A stretch of 12,266 nucleotides of DNA from JAVBNJ01 sp031551625 (GTDB taxonomy: Bacteria > Bacteroidota > Bacteroidia > Bacteroidales > UBA932): positions 1 through 12,266 of the forward strand of contig JAVBNJ010000166.1 of NCBI GenBank assembly GCA_031551625.1, read 5' to 3'. Below the pieces are notes generated by a model, which was not told the DNA's origin, did no database searches, and was given only the letters and a program-made list of their open reading frames with translations. This document shows, piece after piece, positions 1 to 7,648 of the stretch (its first letter is position 1; every line of letters begins with the position of its first letter). Position numbers and translations under genes: made by a program.

Positions 1-399
1 GGTAAATGCATCTTTCGGGACTTCTTCCAACGCCACTGCCGCAGTGTTGCGCACGTGTTGTACACTGTCTGCAAGGGCGGCACACAACGCCGTCATTGCA
101 CCGGCTTTAGCATTGTCGTCGGCACTGTTATTGTATACGGCAGCATACAACTCGCACGTAAAATCGCGCACGGTAGCAGAACTGTCAGCAGAAAAGGGGT
201 TCAGCAATGGGAGTAGCGTAGTCGAGTTGTGAGCGATGTCTTTCAAAAACGGATTGACTCCGGCAAAATAAACGCCGTTTCGCTGTTGTTCCATGGCTTG
301 CTCCAAACGTAAACCAAGAGACTGGCTATGGGAGGGAATATATGTAACTACAATGGTTGAAAGCAAAAAAAAGGGATGCAGGTATTTCGTAATTTTCAT
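1..399 (-). CDS. Secreted HEAT-repeat-like protein (partial, C-terminus outside window)
   Basis: An open frame starts at ATG 399-397 and stays open for 133 codons to base 1, so only the N-terminal part is visible. Residues 1-26 look like a signal peptide: K4 and K5, a hydrophobic core rich in F, L, V and I, and a small-residue end (SHSQS). The mature part is helical. The stretch around residues 95-127 has the spacing of HEAT/ARM repeats: an A/L-rich helix, then D-S-V-x-x-V-R-x-x-A-A-x-A-L. HEAT repeats usually form curved protein-binding scaffolds; export suggests a periplasmic or surface role, which is inference. The start lies 8 bases after the stop of the large sorting-domain protein, so the two are probably co-transcribed. 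No Shine-Dalgarno is visible, as is usual in Bacteroidota. The repeat assignment rests on about one and a half units and is tentative; that the frame is a real gene is much firmer. Confidence 0.72.
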   Translation of the reverse strand, partial: MKITKYLHPFFLLSTIVVTYIPSHSQSLGLRLEQAMEQQRNGVYFAGVNPFLKDIAHNSTTLLPLLNPFSADSSATVRDFTCELYAAVYNNSADDNAKAGAMTALCAALADSVQHVRNTAAVALEEVPKDAFT

Positions 400-407
400 A
401 ACTATAA

Positions 408-3400
408 TTATTCGTTGTGTACAAAAACTTTTAACAATCGTGTTTTTTTACTTGCCAACAGGTGCACCAAATAGACTCCTGCAGGATAGTTGGTGGTACT
501 GAATGTCATAAATTCATGCGTGCTGGCCGCAATTATTCGTTTCTCCATTATTTGTCCTTGCAAGTTGAGTACAATTGTTTGCAGTGTGGCAGGTGCTGTT
601 AACCGTGTTTCTACAGTAAATCTTCCACCAGTAGCAGGGTTGGGATACAGCGCCGCTTCCAATAGCTCTACATATTTTTCGGTAATGCTTACCGTATCAG
701 CACCCATTACCACTTCTTCGCCAGTATCAAGGTCACAGGCTTTGACAGCACCTTGCGGAAGAATTATGATTAGCTTCCGTTTCGTAGCTGGGCAACCGCC
801 ATCGTCTACCGTGAGGGTTACGAAGAACGTGTCACGTGCCATCCATATGGCGCCGGAATGCAGCGAAAGCAGCGGGTTTTCTTCGGTTGAGAATGGTATG
901 CCGCCAACCTCCCAATGATAGTTAAGCGGTTCGGGGTACGACAGGTTTACCAGTTGCAACACATCATTGGTGTTAGCCTTGCTCGATACCATGAAGTTGG
1001 CTACCGCATTGGTTTCGCCGGTATTCACCATTACACTGTCTGTCGCGCTGCAGCCATTTGCAAATTGGACAAACACCTTGTGTTGCCCACCTTGGTTGGT
1101 TGTTGTCGTTACTCCGGTTGCCGTATGTCCATCGGGGTAAGTCCAACGGATGAGTTCGGCCACTGCGTGGGCATATTGATTCAGGGTAATGCTTTGCCCA
1201 TTACAAACAGTGGCCACATTGTCGAATGTAATAACCGGCGCCGGCCGGCCTATTATCCGGATAGTGTCGGCAACCGTGCAAATACCGTTGGCATGTGTTA
1301 CCAGCACAGAGTACAGCCCGTCGCTACCCACTCGAATGCTATCGGCAGTGGCGCCTGTGCTCCAGAGGTAGCGTGCTCCGGCAGCATTGCCCGGTGTGCG
1401 CAATACCATTGTTTCGTTGTTGCATAAATAAGTGTCCGCACCTAACAATGCCGCAGGCACTGCATGAATGGTAATAACTACCGTATCACGCCCCTCGCAA
1501 CCTTCCGCATCGTGTACATACACAGTGTAGGTGCCCGACTCGGTAACATTAATCTCGCGTGTGCGTTCGCCGGTATTCCACTCGTAGGTGGAGCCGGGGT
1601 TGTGCGCATCAAGCAAACAACTTCCGCAGGCCGCACGATCGGTGCCCAGCTGTGGTCGCAAATGGTTGTTCAATGTTACCTGCACGTCTTCGGTGGTGTG
1701 GCAGCCATACTGCGTATTTGTGGAAGTAAGCATGTAGATACCGTCGGTATTTACAGTATACGATGCATCTGTACCAACAACCTGCCCACCTCGTTTCCAC
1801 TCGTAGCTATAATACGATTGCACATCTTCGGGTATAAGCGTATATTGCGCCTTGCAATGGAAAATAGTTCCACCGAAATGAATCGCCGGATTGCTGTGTA
1901 CGTATATCGTGTCGACATATGTTTGTTGCCAACCTTGTATAGTAGTACTTATCATTGTTAGTGTCACAACGTAACTTCCGGCTGCTGCATAGCTTATGTT
2001 TGGCGCAATGGAGTCGACGGTTGATTTTTTATTGCCAAAATTCCAGTTGTAAACAAAAGATCCGCTGTTCACTTCGGAATCATTGATTAGCATCACCGAT
2101 TCGCCCACGCAGTAATCTTTCTTGCCGGAAGTATGTACAAAGTACGGAATACCCGGTGCTTTTATTTCTATTATTTTTTGAACATAGGCGGTACATAGTC
2201 CCTCCATTTGCACTTCAACGGTGTAAGTGCCATATTCCGGGAAAAGATAATTATTGAGGAAAGTACCGGTTGCTACCGAATCACCATCGACAAACCACGT
2301 AGTTTTGATAATATCGGGCGGGCAGCTATTGAGCATGTCAGCAGCGACAAACGAGGCTAACATGCCTTGCATTTGTACGGTACGGATAGTCGGTAGCCGG
2401 CGTTGTTCCACCTCTGCACGGATACTGTCTTTTGCACGGCAACCGTATTCCGACGTGGCTGTAAAACGCACCATGTAGGCGCCGCACACCGGCGCATAAC
2501 TTTTCGTAACCGCCGAATCGGTAGCAGTGGTACCGTCGCCAAACTCCCAAAGCAACCGCCTAAGAGTAACGCCAGACGTATCGGTATACGCAAAATTGAA
2601 GGCATCCGACTCGCAATGTCTTTGCACATGGCTGGGGATAATGTTTGGTTGCGGGTTGGGGGCTAATGTTATTTTAATGGAATCAATAGACTCGCAACCG
2701 CGGCTGTCGGTAACCCGCACCACGTATGTGCCGGCTTCGTGTGCTGACCAAGTCGAATCTGTTATGCTACTCCTTAACATAACATTATTTTTTTTCCATT
2801 CGTAATGCGGTTGGTATTCGTGTATGGAGGCCCGTAGTAAAAGAGCGGTGCCATCGCATAATACCGTATCGGCGCCTAAGCTAACCAGCGGTGGATTCGC
2901 ACAACGCGTGGCTGCAATGCTGTAGCGTTTTCCATTCTTGCCCTTGTCAATGTACACAATACTATCGGACGATGTAATACGTTGCCCCGTTGTATCTACC
3001 TGCGATTCCAAGCGCCGCGCTTTAGGCGTAGCCTTATTGTCCTTCCGAAGTTCGAACAACGAAAAATCAGTCTCCGACATTTCTGCCGGATTAAAATCAT
3101 GGTTGAAATAACGGATGCCCAATTGCGGAGAATTCTCTAATCTATCCCCTTTTTCCACATCATAGTATTTACGGATAGACCCGGATGTAACGCCCATATC
3201 GCGCGAATGGTAGCGGGCTACTGAAATACCGGCCGTATGTTCTCTCGAATCAACCGTCAAGCCCATAGTCTTTAAATCATCGAAGTCAGCATCGCCATAC
3301 GTGTTGTTGTTATTCTTCAACATTCTGATAGTTCCTAATGAATCCTGCCGCGAATCGTACACAAAAGTAGTTTCGGTTTCGTTGGCCAGTTTTCCCCAGT

Positions 3401-3959
3401 TGCCCACATAATTGAAATCGTCGTATAAGTAATGATATATGCTATTCCCATTTATATCTACACTATCTTGCAAATCCAGAGTACCTAATACCAACACCGA
3501 ACTTTTTAGTTGAAGAGTATTACGCACTTCTACGTTGGCTAACCAGATAGATGTATCAACAGCCGAGCGTATTACTTGCGGCTTGTCGCCCACAAAGTGA
3601 ATGTGTCCGCGAGGTGTTTTCAAAGTGACGAGGGGCGATTTTGGTGGACGTATACTGTCGATAACATCTTCAATTTCTTTATCGGTTCCGGAATAATTAC
3701 TAAAACTGGAACTCTGGAACATTCCTTTGCCACAGTCTTCCAAATCACCGGTAAGGTAGATATGCCCGGCGTTGTGAATAGTTAAGTAGCCGGCCGGGTT
3801 ACCGTTTATGACATTTCCTTTTACTAGGAGTGTGTCAGTGGCACCCACTTTTACTTGGGCATTGGTGCCCACATAAAATAAAGTTTGAGGAAAAGATTGG
3901 GCATTTGATACTACAGGCAACACCCACAATAGAAAAAAGGCTGTGAAATATTTTTTCAT
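408..3959 (-). CDS. Large Ig/PKD-repeat surface protein with type IX secretion sorting domain (type A)
   Basis: A 1183-residue exported protein. Residues 1-20 are a signal peptide (MKKYF, hydrophobic core, SNA before Q21). Residues about 21-350 are beta-rich and lack an obvious repeat. From about 359 there are tandem beta-sandwich modules: Ig/SprB-like units at about 359-432, 697-765, 771-832 and 839-902, several opening with LG(A/T)D and carrying Y-x-W and a G-x-Y-x-V motif before a GCE-type cysteine. PKD-like units lie at about 438-516 (WEFGDGT at 471-477), 520-600, 606-695 and 985-1067. Residues about 1103-1183 form the type A sorting domain: YPNP at 1105-1108, a middle strand with L-x-G-Q, then P-A-G-V-Y-L-V and a basic C-terminus. 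This domain directs substrates through the Bacteroidota type IX system to the cell surface or medium. It is probably an adhesin or matrix protein; no catalytic domain is visible. A -7 box lies about 60 bases upstream. Confidence 0.93.
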   Translation of the reverse strand: MKKYFTAFFLLWVLPVVSNAQSFPQTLFYVGTNAQVKVGATDTLLVKGNVINGNPAGYLTIHNAGHIYLTGDLEDCGKGMFQSSSFSNYSGTDKEIEDVIDSIRPPKSPLVTLKTPRGHIHFVGDKPQVIRSAVDTSIWLANVEVRNTLQLKSSVLVLGTLDLQDSVDINGNSIYHYLYDDFNYVGNWGKLANETETTFVYDSRQDSLGTIRMLKNNNNTYGDADFDDLKTMGLTVDSREHTAGISVARYHSRDMGVTSGSIRKYYDVEKGDRLENSPQLGIRYFNHDFNPAEMSETDFSLFELRKDNKATPKARRLESQVDTTGQRITSSDSIVYIDKGKNGKRYSIAATRCANPPLVSLGADTVLCDGTALLLRASIHEYQPHYEWKKNNVMLRSSITDSTWSAHEAGTYVVRVTDSRGCESIDSIKITLAPNPQPNIIPSHVQRHCESDAFNFAYTDTSGVTLRRLLWEFGDGTTATDSAVTKSYAPVCGAYMVRFTATSEYGCRAKDSIRAEVEQRRLPTIRTVQMQGMLASFVAADMLNSCPPDIIKTTWFVDGDSVATGTFLNNYLFPEYGTYTVEVQMEGLCTAYVQKIIEIKAPGIPYFVHTSGKKDYCVGESVMLINDSEVNSGSFVYNWNFGNKKSTVDSIAPNISYAAAGSYVVTLTMISTTIQGWQQTYVDTIYVHSNPAIHFGGTIFHCKAQYTLIPEDVQSYYSYEWKRGGQVVGTDASYTVNTDGIYMLTSTNTQYGCHTTEDVQVTLNNHLRPQLGTDRAACGSCLLDAHNPGSTYEWNTGERTREINVTESGTYTVYVHDAEGCEGRDTVVITIHAVPAALLGADTYLCNNETMVLRTPGNAAGARYLWSTGATADSIRVGSDGLYSVLVTHANGICTVADTIRIIGRPAPVITFDNVATVCNGQSITLNQYAHAVAELIRWTYPDGHTATGVTTTTNQGGQHKVFVQFANGCSATDSVMVNTGETNAVANFMVSSKANTNDVLQLVNLSYPEPLNYHWEVGGIPFSTEENPLLSLHSGAIWMARDTFFVTLTVDDGGCPATKRKLIIILPQGAVKACDLDTGEEVVMGADTVSITEKYVELLEAALYPNPATGGRFTVETRLTAPATLQTIVLNLQGQIMEKRIIAASTHEFMTFSTTNYPAGVYLVHLLASKKTRLLKVFVHNE

Positions 3960-4019
3960 AGTGTTAACAAAAAGGGAACATTAAATAATGTTTGCGTTTC
4001 TCTATGTATAGGAACAATA

Positions 4020-4027
4020 CAAAGATA
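4020..4027 (-). promoter_or_regulatory. Bacteroidota -7 promoter box for the sorting-domain gene
   Basis: On the minus strand this reads TATCTTTG, an exact match to the Bacteroidota TAnnTTTG consensus. The start codon at 3959 lies about 60 bases downstream, giving a leader of roughly 55 bases. No good TTG -33 element sits at 19-21 bases upstream (TTA is there instead), so the box is supported mainly by its exact match and position. Confidence 0.6.
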
Positions 4028-4090
4028 ATGAAAATTAGCAGAATAATAAAATTTATGCAATCCTCTTGCTAATCTAAATAGCGATATTTG

Positions 4091-4164
4091 TGATCCCGGA
4101 GGGATTCGAACCCACGACCCACAGATTAGAAATCTGTTGCTCTATCCAACTGAGCTACGGGACC
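4091..4164 (-). tRNA. tRNA-Arg (anticodon TCT)
   Basis: A complete 74-base tRNA cloverleaf. The acceptor stem pairs GGTCCCG at the 5' end (4164-4158) with CGGGATC at the 3' end, including one G-T pair, followed by discriminator A at 4091. The D-arm contains AGCTCAGTTGGATAGAGC. The anticodon stem ACAGA/TCTGT encloses the loop TTTCTAA, giving anticodon TCT, which reads AGA and AGG arginine codons. The T-arm carries GTTCGAATC. The 3' CCA is not encoded (CAA follows), so the CCA-adding enzyme must supply it. A TATCTTTG box sits about 15 bases upstream, so the gene probably has its own promoter instead of depending on the operon before it. Confidence 0.97.
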
Positions 4165-4178
4165 AATTTTTAAGGCTG

Positions 4179-4195
4179 CAAAGATATAAAAAAAA
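4179..4195 (-). promoter_or_regulatory. Promoter of tRNA-Arg (-7 box with upstream T-tract)
   Basis: The minus strand shows TATCTTTG at 4186-4179, an exact TAnnTTTG match. It is preceded by one A and then eight T residues (4195-4188). The mature tRNA 5' end at 4164 lies about 15 bases downstream, leaving a short leader for RNase P to remove. No TTG is visible at the usual -33 distance. Confidence 0.65.
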
Positions 4196-4218
4196 GTTGG
4201 CAGTTGGCAGTAAGCAGT
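4195..4218. repeat. Short heptamer tandem repeat (about 3.4 units)
   Basis: Read on the plus strand, bases 4195-4218 are AGTTGGC, AGTTGGC, AGTAAGC, AGT: two perfect 7-base units, one with two changes, and a partial fourth. It sits directly upstream of the tRNA promoter, where a -33 element would be expected. It may be simple-sequence noise or a remnant of a dispersed intergenic repeat. Confidence 0.6.
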
Positions 4219-4227
4219 CGACAAGCG

Positions 4228-4259
4228 CACAAGATTGCTTCGTTCCTCACAATGACGAG
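4228..4259. repeat. Candidate dispersed intergenic repeat
   Basis: The segment contains AAGATTGCTTCGTTCCTCAC followed by AATGACGAG. Its reverse complement begins CTCGTCATTGTGAGG. From memory this closely resembles a short non-coding repeat (TCATTGCGAGG ... GAAGCAATCT) seen between genes in many bacterial genomes. The ends can pair weakly (ATTGY with GCAAT). It occurs once here, so the repeat claim rests on recognition and not on copies in the window. It lies in the 123-base gap between the GT2 stop and the tRNA, which otherwise holds the heptamer repeat and the tRNA promoter. Confidence 0.45.
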
Positions 4260-4287
4260 CGTGCCAGCACTACCTACTGCAAACTGT

Positions 4288-5028
4288 TTACTGGAATATT
4301 TTATATTTTACCAATCCCCATTTTTGTAAGCGGTACGACAGCGATACGCGCAACACACCGAATCCGTACTTAATACTGCGGCGTAGATTGATGGAAGAAG
4401 CCTCATCAAAATATTTTGTGGGGCAAGTGATTTCTCCTATCTCAAAACCTTTATAAAAAAGCTGCGCCAACATTTCGTTGTCGAACACAAAATCATCGGA
4501 GTTGGCATTGTAGTTCACCGCTTCGATGGCCGTACGCGAGAATGCGCGGTAGCCGGTGTGGTATTCGCTCAATTTTTGATGCATCAAAAAGTTTTGGAAC
4601 CACGTCAGTGCACGGTTCGAGATATATTTGTAGATGGGCATTCCTCCGCGTAATGCACCGCGGCCAAGAATGCGCGAGCCAAGTACTACGGGGTATACCT
4701 CGTTGGCAATCACGTAGCACATCGATGGAAGCAACATCGGCGTGTATTGGTAGTCGGGGTGGAGCATTACCACAATGTCGGCGCCCAATTCCATCGCTTT
4801 GTTGTAGCAACTCTTCTGGTTGCCGCCGTAGCCTTTATTTTGCTCGTGCGCCACGATATGTTTAATGCCAAGCGATTTAGCCACCTCGATAGTGTTGTCG
4901 CGGCTCTTGTCGTCCACCAGGATTACTTCGTCCACCATATCCATCGGGATTTCGCGGTACGTTTTTTCCAATGTTTGTGCGGCATTGTAGGCCGGTAGCA
5001 CTACTGCAATACGTTTTCCGTTTATCAT
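4288..5028 (-). CDS. Glycosyltransferase family 2, DPM1-like (polyprenyl-phosphate sugar transferase type)
   Basis: A 246-residue GT-A fold enzyme. The N-terminus has the family signature VVLPAYNAAQTLEKT (residues 9-23), then the nucleotide-binding acidic motif VDDKS (38-42) and NKGYGGNQ (64-71). The usual DxD position is HPDYQY (90-95), which I believe is normal for this Bacteroidota subgroup. GSR (117-119), HTGYRAFSR (157-165) and DNEML (183-187) follow. There are no C-terminal membrane helices, unlike longer GtrB-type enzymes. Relatives move a sugar from a nucleotide donor to dolichyl or undecaprenyl phosphate at the inner face of the membrane; donor and acceptor cannot be read here. It is the last gene of a four-gene operon, 17 bases after the DedA stop. 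The start ATG at 5028-5026 gives the expected family N-terminus. Confidence 0.9.
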   Translation of the reverse strand: MINGKRIAVVLPAYNAAQTLEKTYREIPMDMVDEVILVDDKSRDNTIEVAKSLGIKHIVAHEQNKGYGGNQKSCYNKAMELGADIVVMLHPDYQYTPMLLPSMCYVIANEVYPVVLGSRILGRGALRGGMPIYKYISNRALTWFQNFLMHQKLSEYHTGYRAFSRTAIEAVNYNANSDDFVFDNEMLAQLFYKGFEIGEITCPTKYFDEASSINLRRSIKYGFGVLRVSLSYRLQKWGLVKYKIFQ

Positions 5029-5045
5029 ACGTTATAGGTAATTAA

Positions 5046-5714
5046 CTAATTATTTAGTTTAGATTGTTTTTTAGCTTTGTACCAGTTGCGCAGCACTTCA
5101 ATAACAGCGGGCAATATGGACACGAAAATAAGAACAAGCATGAGTACACTCAAGTTCTTTCTTACAAAATCCAGTTCACCGAAGAAAAATCCGGCGTACA
5201 TAAAAATGCTTACCCATGCTATGCCGCCAATAACGTTATAGCTGGCAAAGTGGCGATAGCTCATTTTACCCATACCGGCCACAAACGGTGCAAACGTGCG
5301 CACGATGGGCACAAAGCGTGCTAGGATGATGGTTTTGCCACCATGTTTTTCGTAGAACGCATGTGTTTTGTCCAGGTATTTTTGTTTGAATATTTTTGAA
5401 TTTGGATTACTGAATAATTTTTTACCGAAAAAACGCCCGATCAAATAATTAGTCGCATCGCCTACTATCGCCGCGCCAATCAACAGCAACACCATCAGGT
5501 GCACATTGATGTGATTGGAGCCGATGGCCGCTAGCGTGCCTGCTACAAACAACAGCGAATCGCCAGGAAGGAAAGGCGTAACTACTAATCCTGTTTCACA
5601 AAAAATAATAAGGAATAAAATACCATATATCCAAGGGCCGTATTGCGCTACAAGTTCTGCCAGATGCACGTCTATGTGCATTACAAAATCTATTATAAAT
5701 TGAATGTACTCCAT
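5046..5714 (-). CDS. DedA family membrane protein (VTT/SNARE-associated domain)
   Basis: A 222-residue polytopic inner-membrane protein. Hydrophobic segments lie at about 28-48, 74-94, 160-180 and 188-208, with re-entrant-type segments around the conserved motifs. The first motif is ETGLVVTPFLPGDS (40-53) and the second ARFVPIVRTFAPFVAG (132-147). Residues E40, D52, R133 and R139 match in spacing the functionally essential E39, D51, R130 and R136 of E. coli YqjA. DedA proteins are needed for membrane proton homeostasis, and some recycle undecaprenyl phosphate across the membrane; which applies here is inference. I chose ATG 5714-5712 over the in-frame TTG three codons upstream (5723). It begins 16 bases after the TPR stop and 17 bases separate it from the GT2 gene, so translation of the operon is closely packed. 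Confidence 0.93.
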   Translation of the reverse strand: MEYIQFIIDFVMHIDVHLAELVAQYGPWIYGILFLIIFCETGLVVTPFLPGDSLLFVAGTLAAIGSNHINVHLMVLLLIGAAIVGDATNYLIGRFFGKKLFSNPNSKIFKQKYLDKTHAFYEKHGGKTIILARFVPIVRTFAPFVAGMGKMSYRHFASYNVIGGIAWVSIFMYAGFFFGELDFVRKNLSVLMLVLIFVSILPAVIEVLRNWYKAKKQSKLNN

Positions 5715-5730
5715 TATTTTCAAATCTGTA

Positions 5731-6963
5731 TTAGTTAGGTTGTTTTAATTGTTTACAGTGTGTATACAATAATTGTATTTTCGGATTTTGAGCTGCTTCC
5801 GGGCAACGTTCGGCAAAGTATCCCCATGCTTGCATATCCAAGTCCAACCCTTTGGCCACGCTTGCAAAGAAGTTTTCCATGCTGTCGGTAATATAGAACA
5901 ACACGGCCAATTCGAACCAATACACAGCATAGTCATTGACCAGTGCAATAGCCATGTGTATGTGATGGAACGCTTCGTCAATCAAATCATCTTTTGTGTA
6001 CGATAACGAAAGAAAAAAATGGGCATCGGCAAATTCATCATCCAACTCAATTGCCTTGCTGAATGCAGCAATCGCTTCCGTATTACGATCAAGGAAATCA
6101 TAACACTCGCCGATGGCAAAATACGCATCGGGGCTATCGGGTTCCATCTGCAGGAACATATTAAACATATCAATGGCTTCGGTGTAACGCTCCAAGTGTT
6201 GATATGTAGCGGCCAGGTTGTAGTAGGCCGATGCAAACTGTTCGTTCAGTGTAATGGTGAACTGGAATGCCTGTGCTGCTTTATCGAAGTTACCTTGCCG
6301 TCCGTAGATAGTGCCGAGGTTGTACCACACATTTGCATTGTATGGTTCGTCTTTGATATATTGTTCGTGATACGCGCGACTTTCTTCCAGATTGCCGAGC
6401 CGTTCGTGGCAGAATGCGATTTCGTTGACGATCTCTAAATCGCCGGGGGCCAATGTCAATGCCTTTTGGATGTAAGGTAACGCAAACTTGTATTCATGTA
6501 CTTCGAGCAGTGCCGAACCGGCGCTCATCAGAAATGCGATACACTCATCGTTGTCTATCGCTTTTTTTACAGCCTTGTCGAATGAACGCAATGCCTCGTT
6601 TAGCGTATTGTCCCGCAAGTAAGCCAAGCCTTTCAGGAAAAATACTTCGGGGTCGTTCACGGCTTCTGCTTCCATTTTGCGGAGTAGCTGCAAGGCCTGT
6701 TGCCTTTCGCCTTTCTGAATTAATGCATGGGCATATTGCAACTTCATGTCGCACGAAAACGGGTGCTGGCGATTGCCATAATCAGCAGCGGCCAAGGCAT
6801 CGGCAGGCTTCCCGAGATCGAAGTAGTGATTGATGATTATTTCAAACTCCTCTTCATCGAAATAGTCGCTACCATTGGTACTTATCATTGCTTCGTAACG
6901 CTGTACCAACGCCGTTTCTTCGGCATTTTCTTCAAAAGGTATGTCGAATTCTTCCGGTTGCAT
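5731..6963 (-). CDS. Cytoplasmic TPR-repeat scaffold protein
   Basis: A 410-residue protein with no signal peptide or membrane helix. After an acidic N-terminus (residues 1-36) it is almost entirely tetratricopeptide repeats: about nine 34-residue units between roughly 37 and 345. The clearest are at about 210-243 (WYNLGTIYGRQGNFDKAAQAF), 244-277, 278-311 and 105-137, with the usual W/Y, LG, Y and A-A-F positions. TPR arrays form superhelical surfaces that bind other proteins; no enzyme domain is attached. The start is ATG 6963-6961, whose A is also the last base of the upstream TGA stop (TGATG), a coupling arrangement that suggests re-initiation. A TTG codon immediately upstream would add one residue and is less likely. 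This conserved-looking gene lies between the DUF6913-like and DedA genes; its partner is not evident. Confidence 0.92.
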   Translation of the reverse strand: MQPEEFDIPFEENAEETALVQRYEAMISTNGSDYFDEEEFEIIINHYFDLGKPADALAAADYGNRQHPFSCDMKLQYAHALIQKGERQQALQLLRKMEAEAVNDPEVFFLKGLAYLRDNTLNEALRSFDKAVKKAIDNDECIAFLMSAGSALLEVHEYKFALPYIQKALTLAPGDLEIVNEIAFCHERLGNLEESRAYHEQYIKDEPYNANVWYNLGTIYGRQGNFDKAAQAFQFTITLNEQFASAYYNLAATYQHLERYTEAIDMFNMFLQMEPDSPDAYFAIGECYDFLDRNTEAIAAFSKAIELDDEFADAHFFLSLSYTKDDLIDEAFHHIHMAIALVNDYAVYWFELAVLFYITDSMENFFASVAKGLDLDMQAWGYFAERCPEAAQNPKIQLLYTHCKQLKQPN

Positions 6964-7499
6964 CAAGGGGTTTGAATCGTTTGCAGGTAATGTTTCAATT
7001 GCTCGATATAGGCCTTGTCACTCGAATTTTCGGGCATTGTCAGTTGAAATTCATACGGGCTGCCGGAGTATGCCATACGCCCTACCCGCATGGCGGCATG
7101 CGAAAGCGAAGCGATGAAATGCAACGGAAACAAAAATTCGCGACTGAAATCAATAAGTATATCGAACGGTTCGGTAATGAATGTATTGATCTCACCGGAT
7201 GATGGCCGTTTATACCAGTTCAGGTCTTCTTTGCAAAACAAACTTTTATTTACGGTCGTAAAAAACGACTGTGGAATTTCCGAAGCATTGATAAAGCCCA
7301 ACGCTTTTACTTTAATATGGCGATCGGTAAAAAACTTGATAAATGCCGAAATATCGGCATCGGCCACCGAATCATACGAATAAAGCATTGCCACCGACTT
7401 GGCGGTGTTGAAATTGTGGAACTGCCGTTTGCAGTGCTGCAACTTGCGCAGATTCCGGATAGCGCGTTGGCCTATATGTAGTTTTAAACTCGTAAACAT
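6963..7499 (-). CDS. DUF6913-like conserved protein of Bacteroidota
   Basis: A 178-residue protein of unknown function, cytoplasmic by sequence. It has a basic amphipathic N-terminus (FTSLKLHIGQRAIRNLRK), a strand at MLYSYDS (38-44), FIKFFTDRHIKVKALGF (53-69), the acidic-hydrophobic core FDILIDFSREFLFPLHFI (112-129), and the tail motif SLSHAAMRVGR (131-141). The last two features are what I recall as typical of the DUF6913 family, seen almost only in Bacteroidota; I could not confirm this with a search. The open frame extends 21 codons further upstream, but that extension crosses an exact TATCTTTG box at 7524-7531, so ATG 7499-7497 is preferred. It is the first gene of the operon with the TPR, DedA and GT2 genes, and its TGA overlaps the TPR start by one base. 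Confidence 0.85.
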   Translation of the reverse strand: MFTSLKLHIGQRAIRNLRKLQHCKRQFHNFNTAKSVAMLYSYDSVADADISAFIKFFTDRHIKVKALGFINASEIPQSFFTTVNKSLFCKEDLNWYKRPSSGEINTFITEPFDILIDFSREFLFPLHFIASLSHAAMRVGRMAYSGSPYEFQLTMPENSSDKAYIEQLKHYLQTIQTP

Positions 7500-7523
7500 A
7501 TATTTTGGGATATTTATAAATAA

Positions 7524-7538
7524 CAAAGATACAAAAAA
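7524..7538 (-). promoter_or_regulatory. Promoter of the DUF6913-TPR-DedA-GT2 operon
   Basis: The minus strand has TATCTTTG at 7531-7524, preceded by G and six T residues (7538-7533). The predicted start site is about 20 bases before ATG 7499, a normal leader. A TTG at 7562-7560 is about 28 bases from the box, longer than the usual 19-21, so the -33 element is uncertain. The box lies inside the longest possible reading frame of the first gene and decides its start. Confidence 0.65.
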
Positions 7539-7624
7539 TGTAGGAAATAGTGGTAAAGTCAATCACAAAATGTCATTCCTATGGGAACATCTTCCCGTGG
7601 TACACCGGTTTGCGAGTTCACGAA

Positions 7625-7646
7625 GTAATTTTGAATCAGAAATTAC
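7625..7646 (-). other. AT-rich stem-loop just after the cdaA stop
   Basis: GTAATTT (7625-7631) is a perfect inverted repeat of AAATTAC (7640-7646), with an 8-base loop, two bases beyond the TAA of cdaA. It could protect the 3' end or weakly terminate cdaA transcription. The stem has few G-C pairs and no T-run follows on the minus strand, so it is not a standard intrinsic terminator. The rest of the 7539-7648 gap shows nothing convincing. Confidence 0.3.
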
Positions 7647-7648
7647 GT

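Noticed and set aside
490..1961. Several plus-strand open frames of 140-170 codons opposite the large surface protein
   Set aside because: They are antisense to a strongly supported gene with signal peptide, repeats and sorting domain, show no known domains, and have cysteine- and histidine-rich composition typical of shadow frames.
4743..4759. HPD in place of the DxD motif in the GT2 enzyme, as a possible inactivation
   Set aside because: HPDYQY is, as I recall, normal for this DPM1-like Bacteroidota subgroup, and all other motifs are intact.
7500..7562. Hydrophobic N-terminal extension of the DUF6913-like protein, which would look like a membrane anchor
   Set aside because: The extension crosses an exact -7 promoter box and the family N-terminus begins at the internal ATG.
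7578..7596. Small inverted repeat GGGAA/TTCCC in the cdaA-DUF6913 gap as a terminator
   Set aside because: The stem is only 5 bp and no T-run follows on either strand.
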